From positions 1-13,702 of the forward strand of contig CAZGIC010000059.1 in assembly GCA_964526435.1 (NCBI GenBank): a stretch of DNA of 13,702 nucleotides, read 5' to 3'. Below the pieces are notes generated by a model, which was not told where the DNA came from, made no database searches, and saw only the letters and a program-made list of their open reading frames with translations. Of the stretch, positions 1 through 8,073 are shown in pieces (the first letter of the stretch is position 1; each line of letters begins with the position of its first letter). Position numbers and translations under genes: made by a program. Origin of the DNA: Gallispira sp964526435 (GTDB taxonomy: Bacteria; Bacillota; Clostridia; Lachnospirales; CAG-274).

Positions 1-138
1 GCTAGTTTCATCGATTAATTTTCCTATACTGACATTTTCATTATTCTGTTCCATATTAATATTGTGATAAAAATACCATAGCTTTCGTTTGCACACAGCA
101 TAGTAATATATCATAACACCTGTGACAGCTTTCTCCAT
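1..138 (-). CDS. cas4: Cas4 exonuclease-like adaptation protein, N-terminal fragment cut by the window edge
   Basis: The first 46 codons of a gene that continues past the left edge. The N-terminus reads GVMIYYYAVCKRKLWYFYHN, the typical opening of CRISPR Cas4, and Cys16 would be the first of the cysteines that bind the Fe-S cluster. The fragment ends with IGKLIDETS, also usual at this point of the family. Cas4 is a RecB-like nuclease that trims prespacers and helps select the PAM together with Cas1-Cas2. The ATG at 136-138 is preceded by a strong AGGAGGT at 143-149, which overlaps the cas3 stop codon, so the two genes are translationally close and in one operon. The nuclease residues and the C-terminal cysteines are outside the window. 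cas1 and cas2 are expected next, but this is inferred from usual I-B gene order. Confidence 0.88.
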   Translation of the reverse strand, partial: MEKAVTGVMIYYYAVCKRKLWYFYHNINMEQNNENVSIGKLIDETS

Positions 139-147
139 AAAAACCTC

Positions 148-2322
148 CTACCAGAAGGTACAATAGCCATTATCGCTGCTCTTTGACTTACTCACAAAGC
201 CTTTCTTAGAATCATATCCGCAATCTATAACAACAAAATACCTCCTGCCATTTATTGTTCCGTAGTTATAATTTGCATTAACGTTTTTACTGCACTCATA
301 AGCAGGTACAGAAATCATATCTTTACAAAATTCATTTATAAGCTTAATCTTTTCTATCCTGTCTTTTTCATTATCTATAGCATTTTTTAGTTTATTATAC
401 CTTTCCACATTTTTTTCATATAAAATATTAGGCACTATATTTATAGAATCAATATGTCTGAGTTCAACATCTCTTTTATCCATACTATAAAGGCTCAATT
501 TTTTAACATTTTTATAATACTTTTTGTAATCTTTCATAAATTTACTATCAGCTATTTTATCAGTAGTAAAATATTTATTTATAAGCTCAATTTTTTCCTT
601 TTCAGATATTTTGCCATAGACAGTTGAAATAGCTTCCTTAGATATCTTAAAAATCTCAGAATCTATAAATCCCTTACCATTAATTGAAAGTAAATTTTCA
701 TCTATTTCGGTATAAACATAACAATTTGTTTCTTCACAAGACTTTTTGCCCTTTCTGTTACATCTGCCCATTCTTTGAAATAATGAATTAATATCCATAA
801 GCTCTGTAAATAAATAATCAAAATCAATATCAAGGCTGGCTTCTACTACTGATGTTGTAATCCATATTTGGTTACCTTCATATTCTGTTCTTCCGACTTC
901 TATTATTTCAAATTCCTTTTTTGCTCTGTCAGCCTTTGTAAATCTGGTATGCAGCATATTGACATTATCTTTGTCCTCCGGCAACAGTTTTTCAACTACA
1001 GCATCATACATACGCTGCGCTTCCTTAATTGTATTACATATTACAAGTATTTTATTAGACTTATTCATCTTTTTATTATCATAGTACTTATTCACTATCT
1101 CGTCATCATTTATTCTAAAATTTCTGACTTCTATATTATGCCTTAACAAATCATCAGTAAATTCAGCATACTTAAATTTATCCCCCAGCAGTTCTCTTAT
1201 AAATGGAGGTAAAGTTGCAGTAACAATTGCAACTTTACCTCCCATTTTAATAATGCTTTTAATACCATATATTAAATAAGCCAATAATTCAGGACCATAC
1301 ATTTGAATTTCATCAACAACAATCTTAGAGTAAGAAAAGGTTGTCAGCTTCATTTCATATCCATTGTAACGGAATACAAAATCAAAAAGCTGGTCAATAG
1401 TAGATATAGTCAATGGCATAGACATTTTTTTACCCTTTTCATTGTAAGATACAACGTCATCAATTTCGTATTCATTTTCAATAATGTAGTCTATACTTTC
1501 TGAATGAAGAATTCCCAATCTTTCTTCAATATTATCTATAACAATATTATTCACAATTCTGTCATACATAGCATTAATAGCTGTTCTTAATGGCAGAACA
1601 AAATATCCCTTATTATTACCAATCCACTTTAAGGCCCCCTCTGTCTTACCCATACCGGTTTGAGCTACAACAATAATATTATTATCAGTATTATCTTGAC
1701 AATATTTTTGCATTGGTTTCCAATCAGAATTCGGATTTGTCTCTTTCCACTTTAACAACAATTTATCCATACAATCATTTAGATAATCATTTTTTAACTC
1801 AACCTGGCAATCTGAACTGGCACAATAATCGCACTTGTGCAAAAATCCTTTAAGCAAAACAGCCTCATCATTAAGCATAAGTTCTTCATCAATCTTATTA
1901 TATATACTACGCTTAATTGCAAATGTATCAAAAGGTTTTAACAGCTCTTTTATAAGCTCACGCTTATTATACAATGTTTCTTTCACACAACAATAATTAT
2001 GATGATAACCTACTGCAAATAAAACCTTATAATAATCATCTGTACCTTTATCAAAATCATCAGGATTAACGAAAAACATTGACAAAACATTATGAGCCAC
2101 CTCATCAGAATCATTAAATTTTATCCACTTATCACTCTTAACCCTTATTTGAAATTTTTCATTTACCTTTCCGTAGTCGTGATATATACATGCACACTTA
2201 ATAAGACTATACAAATGCTCTGACCTAATATAGCCCATATTTTTAAGTACCTCAAGACAATTTAACAAATCCTGAGTATGCTCTTTTATTGTTTTGTTTG
2301 GCTTAGCTAATCTATTAAGCAT
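148..2322 (-). CDS. cas3: Cas3 nuclease-helicase (fused HD and DExD/H domains)
   Basis: A 724-residue protein of normal Cas3 size. The HD nuclease domain comes first: His15 (KEHT), His48-Asp49 (IYHDYGK), His77 (AHN), His107-His108 (YHHN) and a later HKCDYCASS segment near 163-171. The superfamily 2 helicase follows: Walker A AQTGMGKT at 220-227, DEIQ at 337-340, the TATLPP motif at 368-373, VVEASLDID at 492-500 and motif VI QRMGRCNR at 516-523. In type I systems Cas3 is recruited to the Cascade R-loop, nicks the displaced strand and degrades the target while translocating. The start at 2320-2322 has AAGGAG a few bases upstream, and the cas5 stop codon overlaps that ribosome binding site, so cas5 and cas3 are co-transcribed. 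All key motifs appear intact; nothing suggests inactivation. Confidence 0.96.
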   Translation of the reverse strand: MLNRLAKPNKTIKEHTQDLLNCLEVLKNMGYIRSEHLYSLIKCACIYHDYGKVNEKFQIRVKSDKWIKFNDSDEVAHNVLSMFFVNPDDFDKGTDDYYKVLFAVGYHHNYCCVKETLYNKRELIKELLKPFDTFAIKRSIYNKIDEELMLNDEAVLLKGFLHKCDYCASSDCQVELKNDYLNDCMDKLLLKWKETNPNSDWKPMQKYCQDNTDNNIIVVAQTGMGKTEGALKWIGNNKGYFVLPLRTAINAMYDRIVNNIVIDNIEERLGILHSESIDYIIENEYEIDDVVSYNEKGKKMSMPLTISTIDQLFDFVFRYNGYEMKLTTFSYSKIVVDEIQMYGPELLAYLIYGIKSIIKMGGKVAIVTATLPPFIRELLGDKFKYAEFTDDLLRHNIEVRNFRINDDEIVNKYYDNKKMNKSNKILVICNTIKEAQRMYDAVVEKLLPEDKDNVNMLHTRFTKADRAKKEFEIIEVGRTEYEGNQIWITTSVVEASLDIDFDYLFTELMDINSLFQRMGRCNRKGKKSCEETNCYVYTEIDENLLSINGKGFIDSEIFKISKEAISTVYGKISEKEKIELINKYFTTDKIADSKFMKDYKKYYKNVKKLSLYSMDKRDVELRHIDSINIVPNILYEKNVERYNKLKNAIDNEKDRIEKIKLINEFCKDMISVPAYECSKNVNANYNYGTINGRRYFVVIDCGYDSKKGFVSKSKSSDNGYCTFW

Positions 2323-2331
2323 ATTTTCTCC

Positions 2332-3231
2332 TTAAATCAAATTAACAATATACTTTCCGTCATAGTAAATATTTCGTTCCGGATTACACTCTTCTATCAT
2401 ATATTTTGACGCATATATAACAGATTTTTTGTCTTTAAACACTCTTTTCTTATCTATAACTTCATAGAACTTGTTTAAAACATACTTAGTTCCTATTATA
2501 TCTCGGATCTCGCCGAAGGTCCTGGTAAAGATAAGTTTATCCCTAACAGCTGATATATCTAAATATGCTGAATTTTCACTTTCAACATCATCATCAATTT
2601 TATTAAGCAACTCAACATATTCAGCACTTTCTACATTAACAAAGTCCTCTCCACGACCAATAGCCTTAAGATTATAGATATTGTTATAAATATCATTTAA
2701 TACTTCATCAGCAGCAGTTATATGAATGATCAGCCTGATACCATAAAGCACCTCATAATATTTCAACGATGTATTCATAGTTCTAAATTTTGACATTTGA
2801 GCTTTTAATTGTTTATCTCTTTTTTCCTTTAACTTCATTTTAAGCTCTCTATACTCATTTAATAAGCTTTCGTTTTCAACAAGAATAGTTTTACCATCAA
2901 AAAAACTATTACCCTGTGCTTTTTTAGCACTGGCTACTCTGGTGTAAGCTCCGCACAAGTCATTAGGATTAGACATTTTTACAAGAATACCTCTGTCATC
3001 CTGAGTAGAGTTAAAGAATAAACAATCCCTGTAAGCCTCTCTGCCCATTGATTCATAACTACCCTGAATACTCAAATTCATATTCTTAGTTTCTGTATAG
3101 CCACAAGCCTTATGTAACGCACCAATTACAGTTGAAAATGGAGGCAAAGGATAAGTCATTTTGTTAATGTCAGTTTCTTCTCGCCTATAGTTAGCACTGG
3201 ACTGGGTGAGTATAATTCTTAAACATTTCAT
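2332..3231 (-). CDS. cas5: Cas5, type I-B (Cas5t-like) Cascade subunit
   Basis: About 299 residues. The N-terminus MKCLRIILTQSSANYRREE followed by YPLPPFSTVIGALHKACGY is the classic Cas5 RAMP opening, in which a beta strand leads into the P-P-x-S/T-x-x-G-A-L-H segment. Cas5 caps the 5' handle of the crRNA in Cascade and contacts Cas8 and the first Cas7. I prefer the ATG at 3229-3231: AGGT lies 7 nt upstream of it, whereas the GTG at 3238-3240 has no well-placed ribosome binding site. The gene sits 23 nt after cas7, and its TAA stop lies within the cas3 ribosome binding site. The Cas5t assignment rests on its company with Cst1- and Cst2-like neighbours and on overall appearance; a profile search would settle the subfamily. 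Confidence 0.93.
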   Translation of the reverse strand: MKCLRIILTQSSANYRREETDINKMTYPLPPFSTVIGALHKACGYTETKNMNLSIQGSYESMGREAYRDCLFFNSTQDDRGILVKMSNPNDLCGAYTRVASAKKAQGNSFFDGKTILVENESLLNEYRELKMKLKEKRDKQLKAQMSKFRTMNTSLKYYEVLYGIRLIIHITAADEVLNDIYNNIYNLKAIGRGEDFVNVESAEYVELLNKIDDDVESENSAYLDISAVRDKLIFTRTFGEIRDIIGTKYVLNKFYEVIDKKRVFKDKKSVIYASKYMIEECNPERNIYYDGKYIVNLI

Positions 3232-3254
3232 ATTACACACCTGCCTTGTTTAAA

Positions 3255-4136
3255 TCAACAGCCATAATATTCTTTAACTTCCTTCTCAAGCTCATTAAAG
3301 AATTCAGATACATTAATTGGCTTTAAATTGGCAACAATCTCATTCTCATTGTCAAGTATCATACCCTTTAACATAGCAGCCTTAAAGCCTTCTTCAAGCT
3401 TTTCTTTTAAATTATCTGAAATTACAAGTTTATTGTTCTTTACATTAACTACATTTTCAAAGTAGTGAGTTTTTCTTTCTGAAAAACCACCTACAATAAA
3501 TATTGGCTCGGCATTATCCATATTTCCCTTAACAACAAGTGAAAGATTTTGAACAGCATTCAGAAGAGAAATAACTCTTTCAGCTTTTTCTTCATTAGTT
3601 GCCTCAGTATCATAGTTATCATCCTTGCCAATCATTTCAAGATCAATAGTCATACTATACACCTTTAATGACTTATCATACTCATACTGATATGGCATTA
3701 AACCACATTTACTTCCATCCTCCTGAACACTTATACCCTCAGCCTTAGCCCTGTTTGCAGCTAAATATAGATTATTATGAAAACGAGTTTCATTCGCAAA
3801 TGGCTCACAGCTAATGGCATCTGTAAGATAAAATGAGCTGTTTCTAACATGGGGTGTCCCCTTCGTGCTCATATAGCCACCCTCTAAAGCTCTGTTGTTG
3901 GCTACAGTTATTTCCTCATTTACTAGCTTTTGAGCAGCACCGTCAACCTCAGTCTGTAAGTCATCATAAAAGCCTGACTGAACCATAATAGCATTTTTAA
4001 GACTCTCTCTGCTTCTCATGGAATAAGTTTTACCATTTCGGTAGATCTTTTGAACACTTGCAATATTACCTAAGCTTTCAGAATAATTTGATGTCATATT
4101 GGCAACAACAGTTAGTGTTAATGAATTTTTACCCAT
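3255..4136 (-). CDS. cas7: Cas7, type I-B (Cst2/DevR family) Cascade backbone
   Basis: A 293-residue RAMP protein. The N-terminal region LTLTVVANMTSNYSESLG then ASVQKIYRNGKTYSMRSRES is characteristic of the Cst2/DevR group, with a conserved R-S-R-E-S patch near residues 41-45. Multiple Cas7 copies polymerise along the crRNA spacer to form the Cascade backbone. Translation starts at 4134-4136 with AAGGAGG 8 nt upstream, lying inside the last codons of cas8b. This makes expression of Cas7 likely to be coupled to cas8b and its internal Cas11b start, which is sensible for a protein needed in several copies. No truncation or frameshift is visible, and the length fits the family. Confidence 0.94.
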   Translation of the reverse strand: MGKNSLTLTVVANMTSNYSESLGNIASVQKIYRNGKTYSMRSRESLKNAIMVQSGFYDDLQTEVDGAAQKLVNEEITVANNRALEGGYMSTKGTPHVRNSSFYLTDAISCEPFANETRFHNNLYLAANRAKAEGISVQEDGSKCGLMPYQYEYDKSLKVYSMTIDLEMIGKDDNYDTEATNEEKAERVISLLNAVQNLSLVVKGNMDNAEPIFIVGGFSERKTHYFENVVNVKNNKLVISDNLKEKLEEGFKAAMLKGMILDNENEIVANLKPINVSEFFNELEKEVKEYYGC

Positions 4137-4139
4137 AAT

Positions 4140-4451
4140 TTATGCCTCCTTAATTTCATTATTATATTCATTATTCGAATTTTCTTCTCCCAATCCATTT
4201 ACAAAAGAATACGCAACACTTTCATTTTCTTCAAAATCTTCAAACAATGAATAAGCAAAAGAAAAATCAACATCTGAAACATAATTAGATAACTGCAATA
4301 AAGTATCATTAAACTTTTTATAATCCCTGAACACCAAAGCACTTGTAAGCCTTGTTCTATATGAGCGTAGTTTATTTTCTGCATTTTTAGCTTTTAATTT
4401 TTCAGTAATATCTTGTGCAGTCTTTCTTGCCCTGAAAGTACTATTTTTCAT
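4140..4451 (-). CDS. cas11b: Cas11b small subunit translated from an internal start within cas8b
   Basis: Met360 of cas8b (ATG at 4449-4451, same frame) is preceded by AAAGGAGATGACAAAATG, a consensus ribosome binding site with 8 nt between GGAG and the start codon. This would yield a 103-residue protein starting MKNSTFRARKTAQDI and ending at the cas8b stop. It is basic at its start and appears all helical, as expected of the Cascade small subunit that lines the belly of the complex and contacts the target strand. Independent translation of Cas11 from inside cas8b is established for type I-B, I-C and I-D systems; its use here is inferred from the ribosome binding site, frame, length and position. 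No separate cas11 gene is present in the operon, which supports the call. Confidence 0.82.
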   Translation of the reverse strand: MKNSTFRARKTAQDITEKLKAKNAENKLRSYRTRLTSALVFRDYKKFNDTLLQLSNYVSDVDFSFAYSLFEDFEENESVAYSFVNGLGEENSNNEYNNEIKEA

Positions 4452-5528
4452 TTTGTCATCTCCTTTAATAAGTATATTTACCTCTATAAGCCTGCTAATT
4501 ACATTGTTATACTTATTGTTTCTGTTTTTGTTTTCATCATTAAGAAGTCTCTGTATCAATTCAGTCACATTAGTTAAGTTTATAACAGCATCAGTTACAA
4601 CTTGCTGAATATTTATGTAGTAGTTTTCATTTACCTTATAACTCCAGCAAAAAATCTTGTAAAATTTTAATTTCTTTAAAATTTCAATGCTTTTCTTTCT
4701 CAATATTAAAGTTTCAAAAAATTTTTTATCTCTATCCTTGTATATAACCTCAACATCATAGTCTAAAAACTTACTGCTATTTACTATTAAAGAAAACATA
4801 ACTTGCAGCACATTACCATTTTCTTCTTCAATTAAATCTATTACATTTTCTCTGAATTCATAATTAGTATCTATCAAATGTTTAATAGTAATATTGTCAT
4901 TTATAAACACAGCAGAATTTTTTCCAATAGCAAAAGCAAATGGCACAAAATCAAACAACTTATCATCACATTTCACAAACTTAGATATATCAAAATTGTA
5001 AGATAAAGCCTTGCCTTTTCTATTCATATCAGCATAATATCCCCAAAGCCTGCAGCATTTAGAACCCTCATTAAAAAGCTGTAATCCATTTCCAAAATTA
5101 TCATATAAATTAGACTTATTCTTAAATGTTTCCTTAATTATACTCTGTCTGTTATCATCTATTATTTTCAAAATTTCCTCTGTATTTGTACCATCAAACT
5201 TCTTTTTGTTTAGCACCTTTTTCATTATGCTGTTGCCATTCAAATTGTTGTTAATCTCCTTGATTTTATCATCGCTAAACTCACTTAATCCTTTTAAATA
5301 ATTTTCGGCAATTTTGTGGTACATATCCTTTTCAAAATAATGCTCAACAAAATTTAAATACCTTTCTTCGGTAATGTCAGTTCTGTTATAATAGAAAGAA
5401 TCAGCATCATAATCAAACTCAGCGTTATAAAATTCGAGATACTTACACAAGCCAACAATGGCAGCACTATATCTCCAATCTGTAGATTCCACAATATCAG
5501 TATATGTATTACCATTAATTTCGTACAT
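4140..5528 (-). CDS. cas8b: Cas8b (Cst1-like) Cascade large subunit
   Basis: A 462-residue protein between cas6 and cas7, the standard place of the I-B large subunit. The sequence is divergent, as is usual for Cas8, but the N-terminus (a short YEINGNTYTDIVESTDWRYS stretch followed by an acidic region with LCKYLEFY) and the -GLQLFNEGSKCCRLWGYY- segment near residues 148-166 look like the Cst1/Cas8b1 family. Cas8b recognises the PAM and helps open the target duplex. The ATG at 5526-5528 has AAGGGAGG 6 nt upstream. The last 103 residues form a helical, Lys/Arg-rich segment preceded by a perfect internal ribosome binding site and are also predicted to be made separately as Cas11b. Identity rests on context plus partial motif resemblance, not on catalytic residues. 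Confidence 0.87.
   Translation of the reverse strand: MYEINGNTYTDIVESTDWRYSAAIVGLCKYLEFYNAEFDYDADSFYYNRTDITEERYLNFVEHYFEKDMYHKIAENYLKGLSEFSDDKIKEINNNLNGNSIMKKVLNKKKFDGTNTEEILKIIDDNRQSIIKETFKNKSNLYDNFGNGLQLFNEGSKCCRLWGYYADMNRKGKALSYNFDISKFVKCDDKLFDFVPFAFAIGKNSAVFINDNITIKHLIDTNYEFRENVIDLIEEENGNVLQVMFSLIVNSSKFLDYDVEVIYKDRDKKFFETLILRKKSIEILKKLKFYKIFCWSYKVNENYYINIQQVVTDAVINLTNVTELIQRLLNDENKNRNNKYNNVISRLIEVNILIKGDDKMKNSTFRARKTAQDITEKLKAKNAENKLRSYRTRLTSALVFRDYKKFNDTLLQLSNYVSDVDFSFAYSLFEDFEENESVAYSFVNGLGEENSNNEYNNEIKEA
4449..4466 (-). promoter_or_regulatory. Internal ribosome binding site and start codon for Cas11b
   Basis: AAAGGAG occupies 4460-4466 on the minus strand and the in-frame ATG is 4449-4451. 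A second ATG inside the same stretch (4457-4459) is out of frame with cas8b and too close to the site to be used. In AT-rich coding sequence a site this good with optimal spacing is unlikely to be accidental. Confidence 0.8.
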
Positions 5529-5542
5529 ATTTAACCTCCCTT

Positions 5543-6286
5543 CTATTCATTTCTCTGCTCAACCAGATCCAGCATACCAAAGCCGGATGACCTATGCGCT
5601 GAAATGCCCGCTTGATAAAAATATTGTAAAATCATAGGATTTGTTTTAATCTCCAGCATTCCAACATTAGCATCTATATATATACCATAATTTAGAACAA
5701 CATTTTTAGTTGTACAAACACTTTTAACCTCAAGCTCATTAACAACATCTTCATTAAAACCTGCTAATATAGCTTGTCTTTTTAAGGCATCAGTTAACTT
5801 AGACTTAAACAAAGCATTATCAGCAGTATAATAAATATCCTTATTGCCTCTCTTATGCTCCCTAACAACAAATGGAGAACCAACAACAGATTTGAATAAA
5901 GCCACATTACCACCAATCATTTGCTGATTAAGAAGTCTAACATTCTTAACTGTCATATTGTTACCCGCCGGTAAAGGCAGCCTTTTGTTCTTAATCCCTT
6001 GAAATGCCATAAATAAATGATAGCCAATGTTGCCATTGTCATAAGCAGATATAATAAACTTCAATACATCGGAATCTAAATTAATACCTGACTTATCAAA
6101 CTTTGGTTTGTCAAATATTACAGACCATGTAAAGTCCTTTTGAACAGTCTTATCATAAAATTTATTTAATAGAATACCGTCAGCATAATTAATAATAGCC
6201 GATTTTATTAAGCTAATAAAAATTCTTCTGTAATCTCTGCTCGCAATATAAGGTTTATCCAAAACTATAGTTAATTGCATTTTCAT
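5543..6286 (-). CDS. cas6: Cas6 CRISPR RNA endoribonuclease, type I-B
   Basis: A 247-residue RAMP protein and the first gene of the operon. The C-terminal GISAHRSSGFGMLDLV (residues 227-242) is the glycine-rich loop typical of Cas6, and the preceding GMLEIKTNPMILQYFYQA is the usual run-up to it. Cas6 cuts each repeat of the pre-crRNA, leaving an 8-nt 5' handle; for this array the predicted handle is AUGUAAAG. The catalytic residue of I-B Cas6 proteins is not conserved enough to name from sequence. The ATG at 6284-6286 has AGGAGGG 9 nt upstream; the alternative Met3 at 6278-6280 would be too far from it. It lies 253 bp from the array and is transcribed in the same direction. The stop is 14 nt before cas8b. 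Confidence 0.92.
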   Translation of the reverse strand: MKMQLTIVLDKPYIASRDYRRIFISLIKSAIINYADGILLNKFYDKTVQKDFTWSVIFDKPKFDKSGINLDSDVLKFIISAYDNGNIGYHLFMAFQGIKNKRLPLPAGNNMTVKNVRLLNQQMIGGNVALFKSVVGSPFVVREHKRGNKDIYYTADNALFKSKLTDALKRQAILAGFNEDVVNELEVKSVCTTKNVVLNYGIYIDANVGMLEIKTNPMILQYFYQAGISAHRSSGFGMLDLVEQRNE

Positions 6287-6311
6287 TTTTTACATCCCTC
6301 CTATAATTTAA

Positions 6312-6339
6312 ATATTACCACTTATAATATATTTATTAA
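6312..6339 (-). promoter_or_regulatory. Candidate promoter of the cas operon
   Basis: On the minus strand TTAATA (6334-6339) is followed after 16 nt by TAATAT (6312-6317), with the extended -10 dinucleotide TG directly in place (TGGTAATAT). The start point would be near 6305, giving a leader of only about 20 nt that begins at the AGGAGGG of cas6. The -35 is poor; the extended -10 is what makes this the best candidate. It resembles the array promoter, which also has TGG before its -10. Confidence 0.45.
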
Positions 6340-6375
6340 GGTGAATTCGTCCCTCCGCATTCATCTCACAGACTA

Positions 6376-6404
6376 TTGACAATTAGCCTATACAGCTATA
6401 TATT
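6376..6404 (+). promoter_or_regulatory. Strong plus-strand promoter pointing into the CRISPR array
   Basis: A perfect TTGACA (6376-6381), exactly 17 nt, then TATATT (6399-6404). The predicted start is near 6411. It points away from cas6 and toward the array, opposite to the deduced direction of pre-crRNA synthesis. No coding gene follows it. It may drive a small RNA or antisense transcript into the leader-distal end of the array. The hexamers are seen directly; activity is inference. Confidence 0.6.
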
Positions 6405-6479
6405 AATACATTCGAAGCTTCTTTTAAAAGAAAAAATGTTACCTCATAAAAACATGCTATGGTAGTTATCATTATTATA
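6388..6479 (-). ncRNA. Possible crRNA-resembling RNA: degenerate repeat with its own -10 box (speculative)
   Basis: On the minus strand a TATAAT at 6474-6479 (with TTTTCA at 6495-6500 after a short 15-nt spacer) lies just before a degenerate repeat at about 6448-6471. This element keeps TACCATA from the repeat core, loses three bases, then has ATGTTTTT where the true handle is ATGTAAAG. After roughly 37 nt, the length of a spacer, 6388-6410 again looks faintly like the start and core of the repeat (TATTAATA and TATAGG). The layout recalls CreA/CreR-type RNAs, which are crRNA-like transcripts that direct Cascade to nearby promoters. All similarity was judged by eye in AT-rich DNA and could be chance. 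Confidence 0.3.
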
Positions 6480-6509
6480 CGGATCTTAATAGATTGAAAA
6501 TATATTCCC

Positions 6510-6534
6510 AAAGGAGGTTCAACATTTTATGTAA
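6510..6534 (+). other. Consensus ribosome binding site followed only by an AUG-UAA start-stop
   Basis: On the plus strand AAAGGAGGT (6510-6518) is followed 11 nt after GGAGG by ATG (6529-6531) and immediately TAA (6532-6534). The site is downstream of the strong plus-strand promoter and just before the terminal repeat. No protein can be made from it. In a second frame the AGGAGG forms two consecutive AGG codons of an open frame beginning with TTG at 6494, but that frame has no ribosome binding site and runs into the array, so it is not called as a gene. Confidence 0.35.
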
Positions 6535-6539
6535 CAAAT

Positions 6540-6569
6540 ATTTTCATTCCAAAATGGTACTAATTAAAT
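6540..6569 (-). repeat. Degenerate leader-distal terminal repeat
   Basis: This copy differs from the consensus at three plus-strand positions: 1 (C to A), 5 (A to T) and 14 (T to A). Two of the changes fall in what would be the 3' handle on the minus strand. Decay of the last repeat is normal at the leader-distal end and is a main argument for the array direction. The next copy (6606-6635) carries one change. Confidence 0.93.
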
Positions 6570-7746
6570 GGAACAAGTCGATGGCGACTAATGAAACAAA
6601 AGCTCTTTTACATTCCAATATGGTACTAATTAAATCTTCTCGGTCAAAGGTTATTTTGACAGCGTTGCGTCCTTTACATTCCAATATGGTACTAATTAAA
6701 TTGAGTTGTCGCTACGCTATTTTATAGGCACAAAATCTTTACATTCCAATATGGTACTAATTAAATGGACAGCAGCAGTCAGTACTTACTGAAGCAACTT
6801 TACTTTACATTCCAATATGGTACTAATTAAATGGTGACAACAGAAATGATTCCTACGATTCCAGATATCTTTACATTCCAATATGGTACTAATTAAATCA
6901 GGATTGCAAAGAAACTATGCAAAAAAATTGATAAACTTTACATTCCAATATGGTACTAATTAAATGTTTGTTATAAAGATAGCTGTTTTTAATTTGAACA
7001 GCTTTACATTCCAATATGGTACTAATTAAATTCAAGCCTGGCAGCGAAATCACAGTTACACAAAACTTTACATTCCAATATGGTACTAATTAAATAACAG
7101 CCGACAAGCTTAAAAAACTTGGTTATGAAGCTTTACATTCCAATATGGTACTAATTAAATACTACAACAAATCTTGCTGACAATGATTTTATTGTCCTTT
7201 ACATTCCAATATGGTACTAATTAAATGTACATATGCGGAGGAAGGAACAAAGGCCCACGCCCCTTTACATTCCAATATGGTACTAATTAAATCCTGATAA
7301 ACAAGTACAGCACTGAATTTACACTGGCTTTACATTCCAATATGGTACTAATTAAATAGAAGTGTACAATGATTGAAACTTAATTATTTCATTCTTTACA
7401 TTCCAATATGGTACTAATTAAATCATCTTGCGTGGCATGCGTTCCGCTTGCTGTTCTGCTTTACATTCCAATATGGTACTAATTAAATCTGACGGCACTG
7501 TGTACAGCAACTTTGCAGGTATCTTTACATTCCAATATGGTACTAATTAAATTTTTGTATTCTTGCCTGCTTCCGCAAGTGGCACTTCTTTACATTCCAA
7601 TATGGTACTAATTAAATGGTAAAGTACAACTGCCCGTCCTTACACCGTCTTCCTTTACATTCCAATATGGTACTAATTAAATGACGGTGTTTACATAACA
7701 GGAGTGGGCGAAGATACTTTACATTCCAATATGGTACTAATTAAAT

Positions 7747-7781
7747 GACATTTGAATTTTTTGACCTTTTTGAGGACCCTG
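7747..7781 (-). repeat. Duplicated spacer, older copy
   Basis: This 35-bp spacer, beginning GACATTTGAATT and ending GAGGACCCTG on the plus strand, is identical to the spacer at 8074-8108. Four different spacers separate the copies. The plus strand is open as TFEFFDLFEDP, consistent with a phage coding origin, but the source is unknown. Confidence 0.97.
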
Positions 7782-8073
7782 CTTTACATTCCAATATGGT
7801 ACTAATTAAATCATTAAAAAATGCAGTATTGATGTTAAAAAAATTAACTTTACATTCCAATATGGTACTAATTAAATTATAAAAGTCACTTTTACACACG
7901 ATAATTCAATAACTTTACATTCCAATATGGTACTAATTAAATCAATTTTCCTGATTCCTTTAAATGATTATATAATTCCTTTACATTCCAATATGGTACT
8001 AATTAAATAATAACAAATGCAGTTAAAAACGTTTTCGGCACTACTTTACATTCCAATATGGTACTAATTAAAT

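Noticed and set aside
868..1503. Plus-strand open frames inside cas3
   Set aside because: They are shadows of the AT-rich minus-strand gene, with no ribosome binding sites and no recognisable protein features.
6500..6529. Stretch TATATTCCCAAAGGAGG as another degenerate CRISPR repeat
   Set aside because: It shares a TA-ATTCC block and GGT with the repeat but is only 10 bases from the terminal repeat, leaving no room for a spacer, and needs several gaps to align.
6494..6727. Plus-strand open frame of 77 codons running from before the array into the first repeats
   Set aside because: It starts with TTG without a ribosome binding site in front, and its repeated peptide blocks simply translate CRISPR repeats.
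7618..7716. Adjacent spacers at 7618-7652 and 7683-7716 contain ACACCGTC and its reverse complement GACGGTGT
   Set aside because: Only eight bases match and the flanks differ; this is too short to claim a shared source or a functional hairpin.
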